Assembly: GCA_934573945.1 (NCBI GenBank)
Contig: CAKTMQ010000019.1
Span: 1-20,491, forward strand
Origin: an uncultured Oscillospiraceae bacterium
Lineage (GTDB): Bacteria > Bacillota > Clostridia > Oscillospirales > Oscillospiraceae
Length of the DNA stretch: 20,491 nt
Direction of reading: 5' to 3'
Shown piece by piece: positions 7,048-15,323 of the stretch. Position 1 is the stretch's first letter; each line of letters opens with the position of its first letter. The notes under the pieces were generated by a model. That model made no database searches, was not told the origin of the DNA, and saw nothing but the letters and a program-made list of their open reading frames with translations. The position numbers and the translations under genes are program-made.

Positions 7048-7929
7048 ATGGACGATCACAAGCTGCGGGCGCTCCTCACAGCGGTACAGTGCGGCAGTTT
7101 CGGCAAGGCAGCCGCCCAGCTGGGCTATACCCAGTCCGCCATGACCCATCTGGTCAACAAGCTGGAGGCGGAGTTGGGCTGCACGCTGCTGCTGCGCAGC
7201 AGCAAGGGCGTCTGCCTGTCGGAGGAGGGCGAATACCTGCTGCCCTATATCAACAATGTGATCAATGCCTGCGATGCGCTGCGGAACGAGGCGGAAGGCC
7301 AGGGCGACCTCTATGGCCGGACACTGCGCATCGGCTGCTTTGCCAGCATTGCCCGGGCACGGCTGCCGGAGCTGCTGGCCAAATTCCGCAAGCAGCACCC
7401 GGAGATCAAGGTGGACGTGCTGGTGCAGGGCAACGAACTGGCCGAGGCGCTGGAGGAGGGACGTATCCAGCTGGCCATTGTGGACGAATCCTGCGGTCGC
7501 GGCTTCCACTGGACGCCGCTGACGGACGCACCGCTGATCGCTGTAGTGCCGCCGGACTTCCCCTGGACAGAAAAGACCATCTCCCTGCAGCGGCTGCTGC
7601 AGGAGCCGTTCCTGTCCAGTCCCGAGCAATACGTGGAACCGCTGCTGCCGCCGGACACACCCCGGCTGGAGGTCACTGCGTCGGACGACGGCGCGATCCT
7701 GTCCATGGTGGCGGGCGGTCTGGGCGTATCCGTTCTCTCCGCCTTCTCTCTGGCCGGCTACGAGGGGCAGGTGCGGGCGATCCCGCTGGAGCAGCCGGTT
7801 TTCCGCCGGCTGGGCGTGGCGGTCAAGTCCATTCCCGCCGCCAACACCGCCGCACGGCTCTTTCTCTCCTTCCTGAAGCGGCAGTATCACGACGCGCTCC
7901 CCTCATCCGACACCGCTTCCGACTCCTGA
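7048..7929 (+). CDS. LysR-family transcriptional regulator divergent from brnQ
   Basis: A 293-residue LysR-type regulator. The N-terminal winged helix-turn-helix (about 1-60) contains AVQCGSFGKAAAQLGYTQSAMTH, the family hallmark, then a linker helix and a periplasmic-binding-like effector domain (about 88-285) beginning LRIGCFASIARARLPELL. The start is set at 7048 (MDDHKLRALL) because GTGAGG lies just upstream; the longer in-frame reading from 6934 would start inside the promoter. Divergence from brnQ makes control of branched-chain amino acid uptake the likeliest role, with a small metabolite as coinducer. That is inference from position and from the paired palindromes. The gene is followed by a strong hairpin, so it is monocistronic. 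Confidence 0.88.
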   Translation: MDDHKLRALLTAVQCGSFGKAAAQLGYTQSAMTHLVNKLEAELGCTLLLRSSKGVCLSEEGEYLLPYINNVINACDALRNEAEGQGDLYGRTLRIGCFASIARARLPELLAKFRKQHPEIKVDVLVQGNELAEALEEGRIQLAIVDESCGRGFHWTPLTDAPLIAVVPPDFPWTEKTISLQRLLQEPFLSSPEQYVEPLLPPDTPRLEVTASDDGAILSMVAGGLGVSVLSAFSLAGYEGQVRAIPLEQPVFRRLGVAVKSIPAANTAARLFLSFLKRQYHDALPSSDTASDS

Positions 7930-7940
7930 CACTGCTGCAC

Positions 7941-7977
7941 ACAAGACCCGCAGACGCATGGCGTCTGCGGGTCTTGT
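7941..7977. terminator. Long terminator hairpin between convergent genes
   Basis: ACAAGACCCGCAGACGC (7941-7957) and its exact complement (7961-7977) form a 17-bp stem with loop ATG. It sits between the LysR stop (7929) and the end of the convergent aromatic operon (8036) and probably serves both. T-tracts are imperfect on either strand, but the stem is very stable. Confidence 0.75.
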
Positions 7978-8035
7978 CTCATCTTATGTACTTTATTGTT
8001 CGTGTTCTTCTGTGTAAAAGCCGCATCCGTACCTT

Positions 8036-9064
8036 TTACCGCAGCTCTGCCAGCTCGCAGACCAGCTGCTCCGTCTTTTCCCAGCCGATGCAGGCGTCGG
8101 TGATGGACAGGCCGTACACACCTCCCTCCGGCTTCTGGTTGCCGTCCAGCAGATAGGACTCGATCATCAGGCCCTTGACCATGCGGCGGATGTCATCGCT
8201 GTGGCGGGTGCTGTGGAGCACCTCCTTGGCGATGCGCGCCTGCTGATCCCACTTCTTGCCGGAGTTGGAGTGATTGGTATCGATGACCACGGCGGGATTC
8301 TGCAGGTCGCTTTTGGCATACAGCTCCCACAGCTGGCTGAGATCCTCGTAGTGATAGTTGGGCAGTGCGCGTCCGTATTTGTTGACGGAGCCGCGGAGGA
8401 TGGCGTGCGCCAGCGGGTTGCCCTTGCTGTGTGCCTCCCACTGGGAGAACAGGAAGGTATGGGGATGCTGCGCCGCCATGATGGAGTTCATCATCACGGT
8501 CAGATCGCCGCTGGTGGGGTTCTTCATGCCCACCGGCACATCCACACCGCTGGCGATCAGCCGGTGCTGCTGATCCTCCACAGAGCGGGCACCGATGGCC
8601 ACATAGGACAGAATGTCCGACAGGTACAGGTAGTTCTCAGGATACAGCAGCTCATCCGCACCGGAGAAGCCGGTCTGCTCCAGCACCTTCATGTGCATTT
8701 TGCGGATGGCGATCAGCCCCTTGAGGATGTCCGGTTCGCCGTTGGGATCCGGCTGATGGAGCATTCCCTTATAGCCGTCGCCGGTGGTGCGGGGCTTGTT
8801 GCTGTAGATACGGGGCACCAGCAGGATCTTATCCGCCACACGCTCCTGCAGCCGCGCCAGCCGTCCCACATAGTCCAGCACCGCGTCCTCGCGGTCGGCG
8901 GAGCAGGGGCCGATCAGCAGCAGCAGCCGGTCATCTTCGCCGGTGAGCACCGCCCGGATCTGGCGGTCGTTATACTGTTTTCGCTGTGCCAGCTCCTCGG
9001 ACACGGGGTACATATCCTTGATGGTCTGCGGGGTGGGCAGCTTACGCTTGAATTCCATGTTCAT
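8036..9064 (-). CDS. aroF: 3-deoxy-7-phosphoheptulonate (DAHP) synthase, class I
   Basis: A 342-residue enzyme that condenses phosphoenolpyruvate with erythrose-4-phosphate, the first shikimate-pathway step. It is of the AroF/AroG/AroH type, as shown by GPCSAD (52-57), KPRTTGDGYKG (90-100), VGMKNPTSGD (178-187), KGNPLAHAILRG (214-225) and DTNHSNSGK (262-270), which hold PEP, phosphate and metal ligands. Length is normal for the class, with an N-terminal extension of the kind that carries feedback sites in E. coli homologues; which amino acid inhibits it cannot be read from sequence. ATG at 9064 has an AAAGGAAG SD 8 nt upstream. It is the last gene of the operon, 53 nt after aroA, with no obvious internal promoter. 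The symbol aroF is a family label; aroG or aroH would be equally fair. Confidence 0.92.
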   Translation of the reverse strand: MNMEFKRKLPTPQTIKDMYPVSEELAQRKQYNDRQIRAVLTGEDDRLLLLIGPCSADREDAVLDYVGRLARLQERVADKILLVPRIYSNKPRTTGDGYKGMLHQPDPNGEPDILKGLIAIRKMHMKVLEQTGFSGADELLYPENYLYLSDILSYVAIGARSVEDQQHRLIASGVDVPVGMKNPTSGDLTVMMNSIMAAQHPHTFLFSQWEAHSKGNPLAHAILRGSVNKYGRALPNYHYEDLSQLWELYAKSDLQNPAVVIDTNHSNSGKKWDQQARIAKEVLHSTRHSDDIRRMVKGLMIESYLLDGNQKPEGGVYGLSITDACIGWEKTEQLVCELAELR

Positions 9065-9117
9065 GGGAAGTGCTTCCTTTCTGTTGTGTCCGCCTGCAAC
9101 GGCACGTGATGGGTTGG

Positions 9118-10317
9118 TCAGGGACGGATGTCTGCCCGCAGTCCCAGCTGCTGCAGCACGTCAAAGAAATCGGGATAGCTCTTGTTCACCGCCTCCGCGC
9201 CGCAGATGGTGCCGCCTGTGGCGGCAGCCAGCACCGACAGCGCCATGACGATGCGGTGGTCGTTGTGTCCGTCCAGCGGCCGGCAGGGCGGCCTGACGCC
9301 GCCGCCGGGAATGATGACCCGGTTCTCCTCCGCCGTCAAGTGGACGCCGAATTTTGCCAGCTCCTGCGCCATGGCGGCCACCCGGTCGCTCTCCTTGATG
9401 CGCAGACGGCGGGTACCGGTGAATACGGCGCCGTGTCCCCGGGCGGCGGCGGCAAACAGCACCGGCCCCAGATCGGGGCAGGCGCCGAGATCCAGCGCCG
9501 CGCCGGGCTGCCGCAGCCGCGCCAGCATCTGTCGGCACACCCGGTCACCCTGCAGGCTGTCCTGCCGCAGACCGGTGACCTGTACACCGTCCCCCAGCGC
9601 CAGCAGAAAGGCGGCGTTGGACCAGTCCCCCTCCACCGTGGCGCTGCGGCACCGATACCGCTGTCCGCCGGGAATGAAAAAGAGGTTTTCCTCCCGCTCC
9701 TCCGTCTGTACGCCGAAGGATGCCATCACATCCCTAGTGATGGCGATATAGGGGCGGCTCTCCACCGGCGGCAGCACACGGACGGTGCTGCCGCCGGACA
9801 GCAGAGGCAGCGCCAGCAGCAGGCCGGATACGAACTGGCTGCTCACGTCGCCCCGCAGTACGTAGTCACCGGCGGCAAGGGCGCCCCGGAACACAACGGA
9901 ATCGGACGTCTTTTCTACAGAGATGCCCTTTTCCGGCAGGATCGTCTCATAAATGCCCACCCCGCGCTCCAGCAGCCGCGGCGTGCCGGTAAAGACCGCA
10001 CGTCCGGCGGGCACCAGCGCCGGCGGGATGAAAAAGCGCAGCGTGCTGCCGCTTTCACGGCAGGGGTAAACGGCATCCGCTGCGGCATGGCCGCCGGTGC
10101 CGGTGACGTAAGCGGTATCGCCCTCCAACCGGCACCCTCCGCCCATGGCGCGGATGCAGTCCATAGTGGCCGCCATGTCCTGGCTTCGGGAGATCCCCGT
10201 GATGCGGCTCTCTCCTGCCGCCAGCGCACTGCACAGCAGCATCCGGTGGCCGCAGCTCTTGGACGGCGGCGCCGCCACGGTGCCCCGCGGTCTGCCCGGA
10301 TAGATGGTGACGTTCAC
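9118..10317 (-). CDS. aroA: EPSP synthase (3-phosphoshikimate 1-carboxyvinyltransferase)
   Basis: A 399-residue enzyme transferring the enolpyruvyl group of PEP to shikimate-3-phosphate, the sixth step. Motifs seen are PPSKSCGHR (17-25), ESGSTLRFF (88-96), GDVSSQFVSGLL, EGDWSNAAFLLA, RLRIKESDR and DGHNDHRI. It is somewhat shorter than the ~425 residues of E. coli AroA. It starts with GTG (10317), and the GTGA overlap with the aroQ stop couples the two genes. At the PEP/glyphosate loop the usual GNAGTAxRP is replaced by ESGSTLRF: the key Gly is kept, while the positions of Thr97, Ala98 and Pro101 (E. coli numbering) are Ser, Thr and Phe. This places it outside the plant/E. coli class and may alter glyphosate sensitivity. 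Confidence 0.93.
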   Translation of the reverse strand: MNVTIYPGRPRGTVAAPPSKSCGHRMLLCSALAAGESRITGISRSQDMAATMDCIRAMGGGCRLEGDTAYVTGTGGHAAADAVYPCRESGSTLRFFIPPALVPAGRAVFTGTPRLLERGVGIYETILPEKGISVEKTSDSVVFRGALAAGDYVLRGDVSSQFVSGLLLALPLLSGGSTVRVLPPVESRPYIAITRDVMASFGVQTEEREENLFFIPGGQRYRCRSATVEGDWSNAAFLLALGDGVQVTGLRQDSLQGDRVCRQMLARLRQPGAALDLGACPDLGPVLFAAAARGHGAVFTGTRRLRIKESDRVAAMAQELAKFGVHLTAEENRVIIPGGGVRPPCRPLDGHNDHRIVMALSVLAAATGGTICGAEAVNKSYPDFFDVLQQLGLRADIRP

Positions 10318-10754
10318 AGCGCCTGCGCTCCCTTCAGCAAAATGTCCATCGCCTCATTGTAACCGGCAAAGCCCTTGCCTGCCACAGTGGCCACACAGGC
10401 GGCGCGGACAAAGCTGACCTGCCGGAAATCCTCCCGGCTGGACACGTCGGAGATATGTACCTCTACCGTGGGGATGCCCACCGCCTTCAGCGCGTCCAGC
10501 AGCGCCACGCTGGTGTGGGTATAGGCGGCGGGATTGAAAATGATGCCGTCCACCTTGTCATCGTATGCCTGCTGGATGGCGTCCACCAGCGCGCCCTCGT
10601 GGTTGGACTGGAAAAAGGAGACATCCACCTGCCGCTCCGCCGCATGGGCGCGAATCAGCGCCTGCAGATCCGCATAGGTGCCGCTGCCGTAAATGGCGGG
10701 CTCCCGGATGCCCAGCATATTCAGATTGGGGCCGTTAAGCACCAGTATTTTCAT
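10314..10754 (-). CDS. aroQ: Type II 3-dehydroquinate dehydratase
   Basis: A 146-residue enzyme converting 3-dehydroquinate to 3-dehydroshikimate (third step), normally a dodecamer. Signature segments are LVLNGPNLNMLG (4-15), R17 with the catalytic tyrosine Y22 in EPAIYG, SNHEGALVDAI, NPAAYTHTSVAL, and VEVHISDVSSREDFR carrying the catalytic histidine. The start is the ATG at 10754, not the GTG at 10763: AAGGAG lies 8 nt upstream of the ATG, and the ATGA overlap with the aroE/aroK stop is the pattern seen across the operon. Length is typical. It is a different fold from the type I (AroD) enzymes. Confidence 0.95.
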   Translation of the reverse strand: MKILVLNGPNLNMLGIREPAIYGSGTYADLQALIRAHAAERQVDVSFFQSNHEGALVDAIQQAYDDKVDGIIFNPAAYTHTSVALLDALKAVGIPTVEVHISDVSSREDFRQVSFVRAACVATVAGKGFAGYNEAMDILLKGAQAL

Positions 10755-11989
10755 TCGATCCACTCCTTTTCGATGCGCCGGGCGGTGTCCTCCACGGAGC
10801 CGTTGCCGTCGATGTGCAGGTTTGCCGCCGCGCAGTACCGGTCATACCGCTCCTCATAGCGGCGGCGCAGGGAATCCCGGTCGGCGGACAGGGGACGATC
10901 CGCCGTGGCGATCAGATGTTCCGGCGCACGATCCAGAAACACCAGCGTGCCGTTCTGACGCAGGGCGTCGATGTTCTCCTGCCGCAGAATGGCGCCGCCG
11001 CCGGTGGCGATCACCTGCCCTCCCACAGCGGAGAGGGCAGCGATGGCCTCCTGTTCCCGGTCGCGGAACGCCGCCTCGCCGCAGAGCTGGAAATAGCGGG
11101 CAATGGGCATACCGGTCTGCTGTACCACCAGCTCATCGCTGTCGGTAAACCGCTTGCCGGTCAGCTGTGCCAGCCGCTGTCCCACAGTGGTCTTGCCGGA
11201 GGAGGGCATCCCGATCAGCACGATGTTCTCCACCTGCCGGCGCACGGTTTGGAACGCCAGCTCAATATCCCGCTCCGCTGTCTCGCAGCCGCGGAACAGG
11301 GCGCTGGCATAGGTGGCCTGCGCCGCCAGCATATACAGCCCGCCCTCGGCGGGGATCCCCCGCTGCCGCGCCTGCAACACCAGCCGGGTACGCAGGGGAT
11401 TGTACACCGCGTCCACCACGCCGGACAGCTGCGGGAACGATGCCAGATCCACCGGGCAGCCCGTGACGGCGGGATACATCCCGCAGGGGGTGGTATTGAT
11501 CAGGATCTGCGCATCGCTGTGGCAGCGGACGGCCTCCTCGTAGGTCAGAGCGCCGTCCTGTCCGCTGCGGGAGACCTTGCAGAGCTCAGCGGCGCCCATA
11601 TGTGCCGCCACCGCCTGTGCGGTTCTGGAGGTGCCGCCTGTGCCCAGGATCATCACTTTTTTACCCTGCAGCTCCAGACCCAGGTGGCGGATCAGCGCCG
11701 CCATACCGGCAAAATCCGTGTTATAGCCGCAGAGCCTGCCGCCCCGGTTCACAATGGCGTTGACGGCGCCGATACGGCGGGCGGTATCGGATAGTTCATC
11801 CAGATAGGGGATAACCTGCTGCTTGTAGGGGATGGTCACATTGATGCCGCCGAACTCGCGCCGCCGGAGAAAATCCGCCAGCGCCTCCGGCTCCAGCTCC
11901 CACAGGCGGTACGCGTAATCCGCCAGCGTCTGATGGATCTGCGGCGAATAGCTGTGTCCCAGCTTTCGCCCGATCAGCCCGCAGATCAT
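10751..11989 (-). CDS. aroE/aroK: Bifunctional shikimate dehydrogenase / shikimate kinase fusion
   Basis: A 412-residue fusion of two consecutive pathway enzymes. Residues 1 to ~245 are AroE (NADPH-dependent reduction of 3-dehydroshikimate): SYSP (13-16), the catalytic lysine in NVTIPYK (50-56), the NTDF aspartate (90-93), and a cofactor loop GTGGTSR (116-122). Residues ~255-412 are AroK: P-loop GMPSSGKTT (260-268), TDSDE (282-286), ATGGGAI (328-334) and an RPL segment at ~365. No stop or start separates the halves, and the linker is about ten residues (RRQVENIVLI). ATG at 11989 overlaps the aroC stop (ATGA), with a GGGGGAAG-like SD; the longer reading to 12202 runs inside aroC and is rejected. 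The fusion would tie steps four and five together in amount and location. Confidence 0.92.
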   Translation of the reverse strand: MICGLIGRKLGHSYSPQIHQTLADYAYRLWELEPEALADFLRRREFGGINVTIPYKQQVIPYLDELSDTARRIGAVNAIVNRGGRLCGYNTDFAGMAALIRHLGLELQGKKVMILGTGGTSRTAQAVAAHMGAAELCKVSRSGQDGALTYEEAVRCHSDAQILINTTPCGMYPAVTGCPVDLASFPQLSGVVDAVYNPLRTRLVLQARQRGIPAEGGLYMLAAQATYASALFRGCETAERDIELAFQTVRRQVENIVLIGMPSSGKTTVGQRLAQLTGKRFTDSDELVVQQTGMPIARYFQLCGEAAFRDREQEAIAALSAVGGQVIATGGGAILRQENIDALRQNGTLVFLDRAPEHLIATADRPLSADRDSLRRRYEERYDRYCAAANLHIDGNGSVEDTARRIEKEWIE

Positions 11990-13086
11990 TGTGCTTCCCC
12001 CTTTGTAAAGTAATCGGTGCCGAAGCGCTGCGCCAGCAGATCGCACACCACCAGCGCCGTAACACTGTCCAGCACAGGGCAGATACGGCGGATGATGGCG
12101 GGGTCGTGGCGCCCGCGAATGGTCATCTCGGCGTCCTCCCCACGGAGGAAGTCCACCGTCTGCTGAAGCCGGGCGATGGACGGCGTGGGCTTCACAGCGC
12201 ACTGGAACACCACGGGCATACCGTTGGTGATGCCGCCGTTGATGCCGCCGTTGTGGTTGGTGGCGGTGACCACGCGGTCACCCGCCATACGCAGCGGATC
12301 GTTGAATACGGAGCCGCGCTGTCCGGCGGCGGAGAAACCGCTGCCGAACTCAATGCCCTTGATGCCGCCGATGGAGAACACGGCGTGACTCAGCAGACCC
12401 TCCACGCTGTCGAACCATGGCTCGCCCACACCGGCAGGCAGACCGCAGACCGCCGTCTGCGTTACGCCGCCGATACTGTCACAGGCGTCCCGGGCAGCGA
12501 GAATCTCACGGCCGATGCCCTCGGCGGCAGTGCTGTCCAGCACGGGAAATGCGGCGTCCCGCAGCGCGGCGACATCCGACTGTACATCGTCGCCAAAGGG
12601 ACGATCCCACATCTGTCCGCAGCGGAGGATGTGGGTGCCGACCGTGACGCCGGTACCGGCCAGCGCCGTCAGCAAAACAGCGCCCGCCGCCACCAGCGGC
12701 GCCGTGACACGGCCGGAGAAATGACCGCCGCCGCGCCAGTCCTCAAAGCCGTGATACTTGCAGTAAGCCGCATAGTCGGCATGGGACGGCCGTGCCAGCC
12801 CGTAGGTATAGTCGCCGCTGCGGGTGTTCTCATTTGGGATAACGATGGTCAGCGGCGTGCCGGTGGTGCGCCCCTGATAGACGCCGCTGAGGATCTGATA
12901 GTGATCCGGCTCCTGCCGCGGCGTGTCCATGGCGGAGACGGGGCGGCGCCTGGAAAGCTGACGGCGGATGAACGCCTCGTCCACCGGCAGGCCCGGCGCC
13001 AGCCCGTCCAGCACAGCACCCACGGCGGCGCCGTGGCTTTCACCGAACAGCGTCAGAGTAATGGCATGACCAAAGGTATTTTTCAT
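11986..13086 (-). CDS. aroC: Chorismate synthase
   Basis: A 366-residue FMN-dependent enzyme making chorismate from EPSP, the last shared step. Signatures seen are FGESHG (14-19), RRRP, DYTYGLARPSHADY (~92-105), GGGHFSGRVTAPLVAAGA (the family's FMN-binding RxSAR region in variant form), and the C-terminal NGGINGGITNGMP with RGRHDPAIIRR. Length is normal. It is a monofunctional type: no flavin reductase domain is fused, so reduced FMN must be supplied by the cell. The ATG (13086) overlaps the aroB stop by 4 nt, and its own stop overlaps the aroE/aroK ATG in the same way. Confidence 0.96.
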   Translation of the reverse strand: MKNTFGHAITLTLFGESHGAAVGAVLDGLAPGLPVDEAFIRRQLSRRRPVSAMDTPRQEPDHYQILSGVYQGRTTGTPLTIVIPNENTRSGDYTYGLARPSHADYAAYCKYHGFEDWRGGGHFSGRVTAPLVAAGAVLLTALAGTGVTVGTHILRCGQMWDRPFGDDVQSDVAALRDAAFPVLDSTAAEGIGREILAARDACDSIGGVTQTAVCGLPAGVGEPWFDSVEGLLSHAVFSIGGIKGIEFGSGFSAAGQRGSVFNDPLRMAGDRVVTATNHNGGINGGITNGMPVVFQCAVKPTPSIARLQQTVDFLRGEDAEMTIRGRHDPAIIRRICPVLDSVTALVVCDLLAQRFGTDYFTKGEAQ

Positions 13087-14096
13087 AGCAAAACGCCCTC
13101 CAACTGGTTCAGGATCTCCTCCGGCGTCATGGCGGCGAAGCGGAATGTCCCGGCCTCCTCCACCAGCACCGCCGTAACGGTGCCACCGGTCTCTCCCTTT
13201 TTATCATGGCGCAGATAGGGCAGCAGCGTCTCCCGGGAGGTGGCGACTGCGGTAGGGAGACCGTACTTCTGCAAAATCGGCAGCAGCTGTGCCCGCACAG
13301 CCGGTGTGCACATAGGCAGCATCCCCAGCGCCACACACTCCCCGTGGAGCATCTGGCCGTGATAGCTGCTTTCGATGGCGTGTCCCACCGTGTGCCCGAA
13401 GTTCAGCACCCGGCGCAGCCCCTTTTCCAGCGGATCCTGCTCCACCACCCGCTTTTTGATGGTCAGGGAGCGGGCGATAATCTCCGGCAGCAGCGCCGTC
13501 AGATCGCCGCCCTTCCGGATCGTCTCCAGCAGCGCCGCGTCGCAGGTCACCGCCATCTTGATGCTCTCGGCGAGACCGGCGCTGATCTGACGGGTCGGCA
13601 GGGAGCGCAGCGTATCCGGATCAATGAGCACGGCGCGGGGCTGGTGGAACGCGCCTACGATGTTCTTCACACCGTCCATATCAATGGCGGTCTTGCCGCC
13701 GATGGAGGAGTCCACCTGCGCCAGCAGGGTGGTGGGGATGTTGTAAAAATCCACGCCGCGCATATAGGTGGCGGCGGCAAACCCCGCCAGATCGCCCACC
13801 ATACCGCCGCCCACCGCCGCGACACAGTCTCCGCGCCTCATCCCCAGCCGGAGCATGGCGCGCAGCAGCTGCTGATAGCTCTCGAAATTCTTGCTGCTCT
13901 CACCGGCGGGCAGCGTGCAGACCTCCGCCTGCCGGCAGGCGGCAGCCACCGCGGCGGCATAGCCGGAGGGCACGCCGGTATCCGTGACCACCAACACCCG
14001 CCGATCCAGATCAAGCAGCTCACCCGCGCGCTGCAGGGCACCTGCTTCTATATAAATGTTATAGCTGTCCTTTTCCAGTGAAACGGGGATGACCAT
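13083..14096 (-). CDS. aroB: 3-dehydroquinate synthase
   Basis: A 337-residue NAD+-dependent, metal-dependent enzyme closing DAHP to 3-dehydroquinate (second step). Visible are AVGGGMVGDLAGFAAATYMRG, IPTTLLAQVDSSIGGKTAID, the metal-ligand segments GLAESIK, NFGHTVGHAIE and LHGECVALGM, and RHDKK near the C-terminus. Length is normal to slightly short. The ATG at 14096 has an AGAGAGG SD at 7 nt, 18 nt after the pheA stop. The stop overlaps the aroC ATG (ATGA). Confidence 0.96.
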   Translation of the reverse strand: MVIPVSLEKDSYNIYIEAGALQRAGELLDLDRRVLVVTDTGVPSGYAAAVAAACRQAEVCTLPAGESSKNFESYQQLLRAMLRLGMRRGDCVAAVGGGMVGDLAGFAAATYMRGVDFYNIPTTLLAQVDSSIGGKTAIDMDGVKNIVGAFHQPRAVLIDPDTLRSLPTRQISAGLAESIKMAVTCDAALLETIRKGGDLTALLPEIIARSLTIKKRVVEQDPLEKGLRRVLNFGHTVGHAIESSYHGQMLHGECVALGMLPMCTPAVRAQLLPILQKYGLPTAVATSRETLLPYLRHDKKGETGGTVTAVLVEEAGTFRFAAMTPEEILNQLEGVLL

Positions 14097-14114
14097 GGCA
14101 CTGCCTCTCTTTTC

Positions 14115-15212
14115 TCAGACATTGTTGGCGTAGTAGGAGCCCACCAGCCGCAGCTTGGCGCAGGTGGCGGACAACTCCTGCAGCATCTCCCGCCCGTTGG
14201 TGGTGTTGATGCTGCCCTCGGCCTCCACATAGAAGAAGTACTTCCAGGACAGATCCTTCATGGGGCGGCTGCGCAGCGTGCGCATATTGTAGCCGTGGGC
14301 GCCGATGATATTCAGCGTCTGCGCCAGCGAACCGGCGTCATTCTGCACGGTGTATACCAGCACAAAGTTTTCGTCCTCCCGCTTATGGCCGGCAGTGGGC
14401 TGGCTGCGGGTGCAGGACATGGCGGCGAAGCGGGTGGTGTTGTTCCTGCTGGTGTTGATGTCCCGCTCCAGCACCTCCAGTCCGAAGATGGCAGCGGCGT
14501 CCTCGGAGGCGATGGCGCCCAGCGTGGGGTCATTTTCCTCCCGGACGTGCTTTGCCGCCAGCGCCGTGTTGGCATAGGTCTCCGTCCGGAGACCGTGACG
14601 GCGGATGTAGTCGTCGCACTGGTGCAGCGCCTGAGGGTGGCTGACCACGGTTCTGACCGTGCCGGCCGTCGCGTTGGCCGTCCCCAGCAGGCTGTGGGAG
14701 ACGTCCAGATCCAGCACCTGGTTGATGAACAGTTCCCCGGAGAACAGCAGATCCATCACCGTGCCCACCTCACCGGCATAGCTGTTTTCCAGCGGCAGCA
14801 CCACGCTGTCCGCCTCGCCCCGCTCCACGGCGCGGTAAGCGGCGGTAAAGTCGGGATAGGACACCAGCTTGGCGTCGGGGAACATCCGGCGGGCGGCCAG
14901 ATAGGCATAGGCGCCCTCGGTGCCGCAGTAGGCCACCTGCATTCCCTCCATCAGCCGTCCCTGATAGGCGCAGGACAGGTCGATGACGCTGCGCAGGAAC
15001 TGCACATAATACGAGCCGATGTCCTCATCGGCGATATAGCCGCGGTTGCGGTCAATAAGCTGACGCTCCCGCTCCGCGTCCCGCACCGACAGCCCCCGCG
15101 CCTTCTTGAAAGCCGCCACCTGTGCGCTCAGTTTCATGCGCTGCTGAAACAGGGCTGCCATGTCCCTGTCGATGTCGTTGATCTGATTTCTGATCTGATC
15201 CAGTTCGCTCAT
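14115..15212 (-). CDS. pheA: Bifunctional chorismate mutase / prephenate dehydratase (P-protein)
   Basis: A 365-residue protein taking chorismate to prephenate and on to phenylpyruvate. Residues 1 to ~85 are an AroQ-type chorismate mutase (LDQIRNQINDIDRDMAALFQQRM). About 92-270 is the prephenate dehydratase domain, with AYCGTEGAYA and the catalytic SRNNTTRF (255-262). About 283-360 is an ACT domain (AGSLAQTLNIIGAHGYNM, then RSRP at 314-317), which in relatives binds phenylalanine for feedback inhibition. The start is the ATG at 15212, with GGAAAGGG upstream; the in-frame extension to 15479 runs through the attenuator and its leader ORF and is rejected. It is the first structural gene of the operon, directly behind a Phe-rich leader, so it is probably controlled by Phe both at the transcript and, through ACT, at the protein level. 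Confidence 0.95.
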   Translation of the reverse strand: MSELDQIRNQINDIDRDMAALFQQRMKLSAQVAAFKKARGLSVRDAERERQLIDRNRGYIADEDIGSYYVQFLRSVIDLSCAYQGRLMEGMQVAYCGTEGAYAYLAARRMFPDAKLVSYPDFTAAYRAVERGEADSVVLPLENSYAGEVGTVMDLLFSGELFINQVLDLDVSHSLLGTANATAGTVRTVVSHPQALHQCDDYIRRHGLRTETYANTALAAKHVREENDPTLGAIASEDAAAIFGLEVLERDINTSRNNTTRFAAMSCTRSQPTAGHKREDENFVLVYTVQNDAGSLAQTLNIIGAHGYNMRTLRSRPMKDLSWKYFFYVEAEGSINTTNGREMLQELSATCAKLRLVGSYYANNV

Positions 15213-15234
15213 AACCGTTGTCCCTTTCCAACAT

Positions 15235-15266
15235 AAAAAAATCGGCTCTCCCTCAAGGGAAAGCCG
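15235..15266 (-). terminator. Attenuator terminator of the aromatic operon
   Basis: On minus, CGGCTTTCCC (15257-15266) pairs with GGGAGAGCCG (15243-15252) across loop TTGA: 10 pairs, one of them G-U. It is followed by A and then seven T (15235-15241). It lies between the leader-peptide stop (15304) and pheA (15212), so it must be overcome for any of the eight structural activities to be expressed. Confidence 0.85.
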
Positions 15267-15323
15267 TTCCAGATCGCATCCGCGCGGCGGTCTCACCGTC
15301 ACATCAGACGCAGGCTCCCTGAG
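15253..15323 (-). promoter_or_regulatory. Antiterminator pairing segments of the Phe attenuator
   Basis: On minus, CTCAGGGAGCC (15313-15323, inside the end of the leader ORF) can pair with GGCTTTCCCTTGAG (15252-15265), the 5' arm and loop of the terminator: 4 + 4 + 3 base pairs with bulges of one and two bases. It resembles the terminator's own 3' arm, as expected of a competing arm. A ribosome finishing the leader at 15304 would cover it; one held at the Phe codons ending at 15340 would leave it free. Confidence 0.65.

Noticed and set aside
15260..15310. T-box-like wording (GGTGAGACCGCCGCG) in the pheA leader
   Set aside because: It lacks the UGGN bulge of a T-box (it reads UGAG), there is no stem I or specifier-loop region in the short leader, and the Phe-rich ORF explains the layout better.
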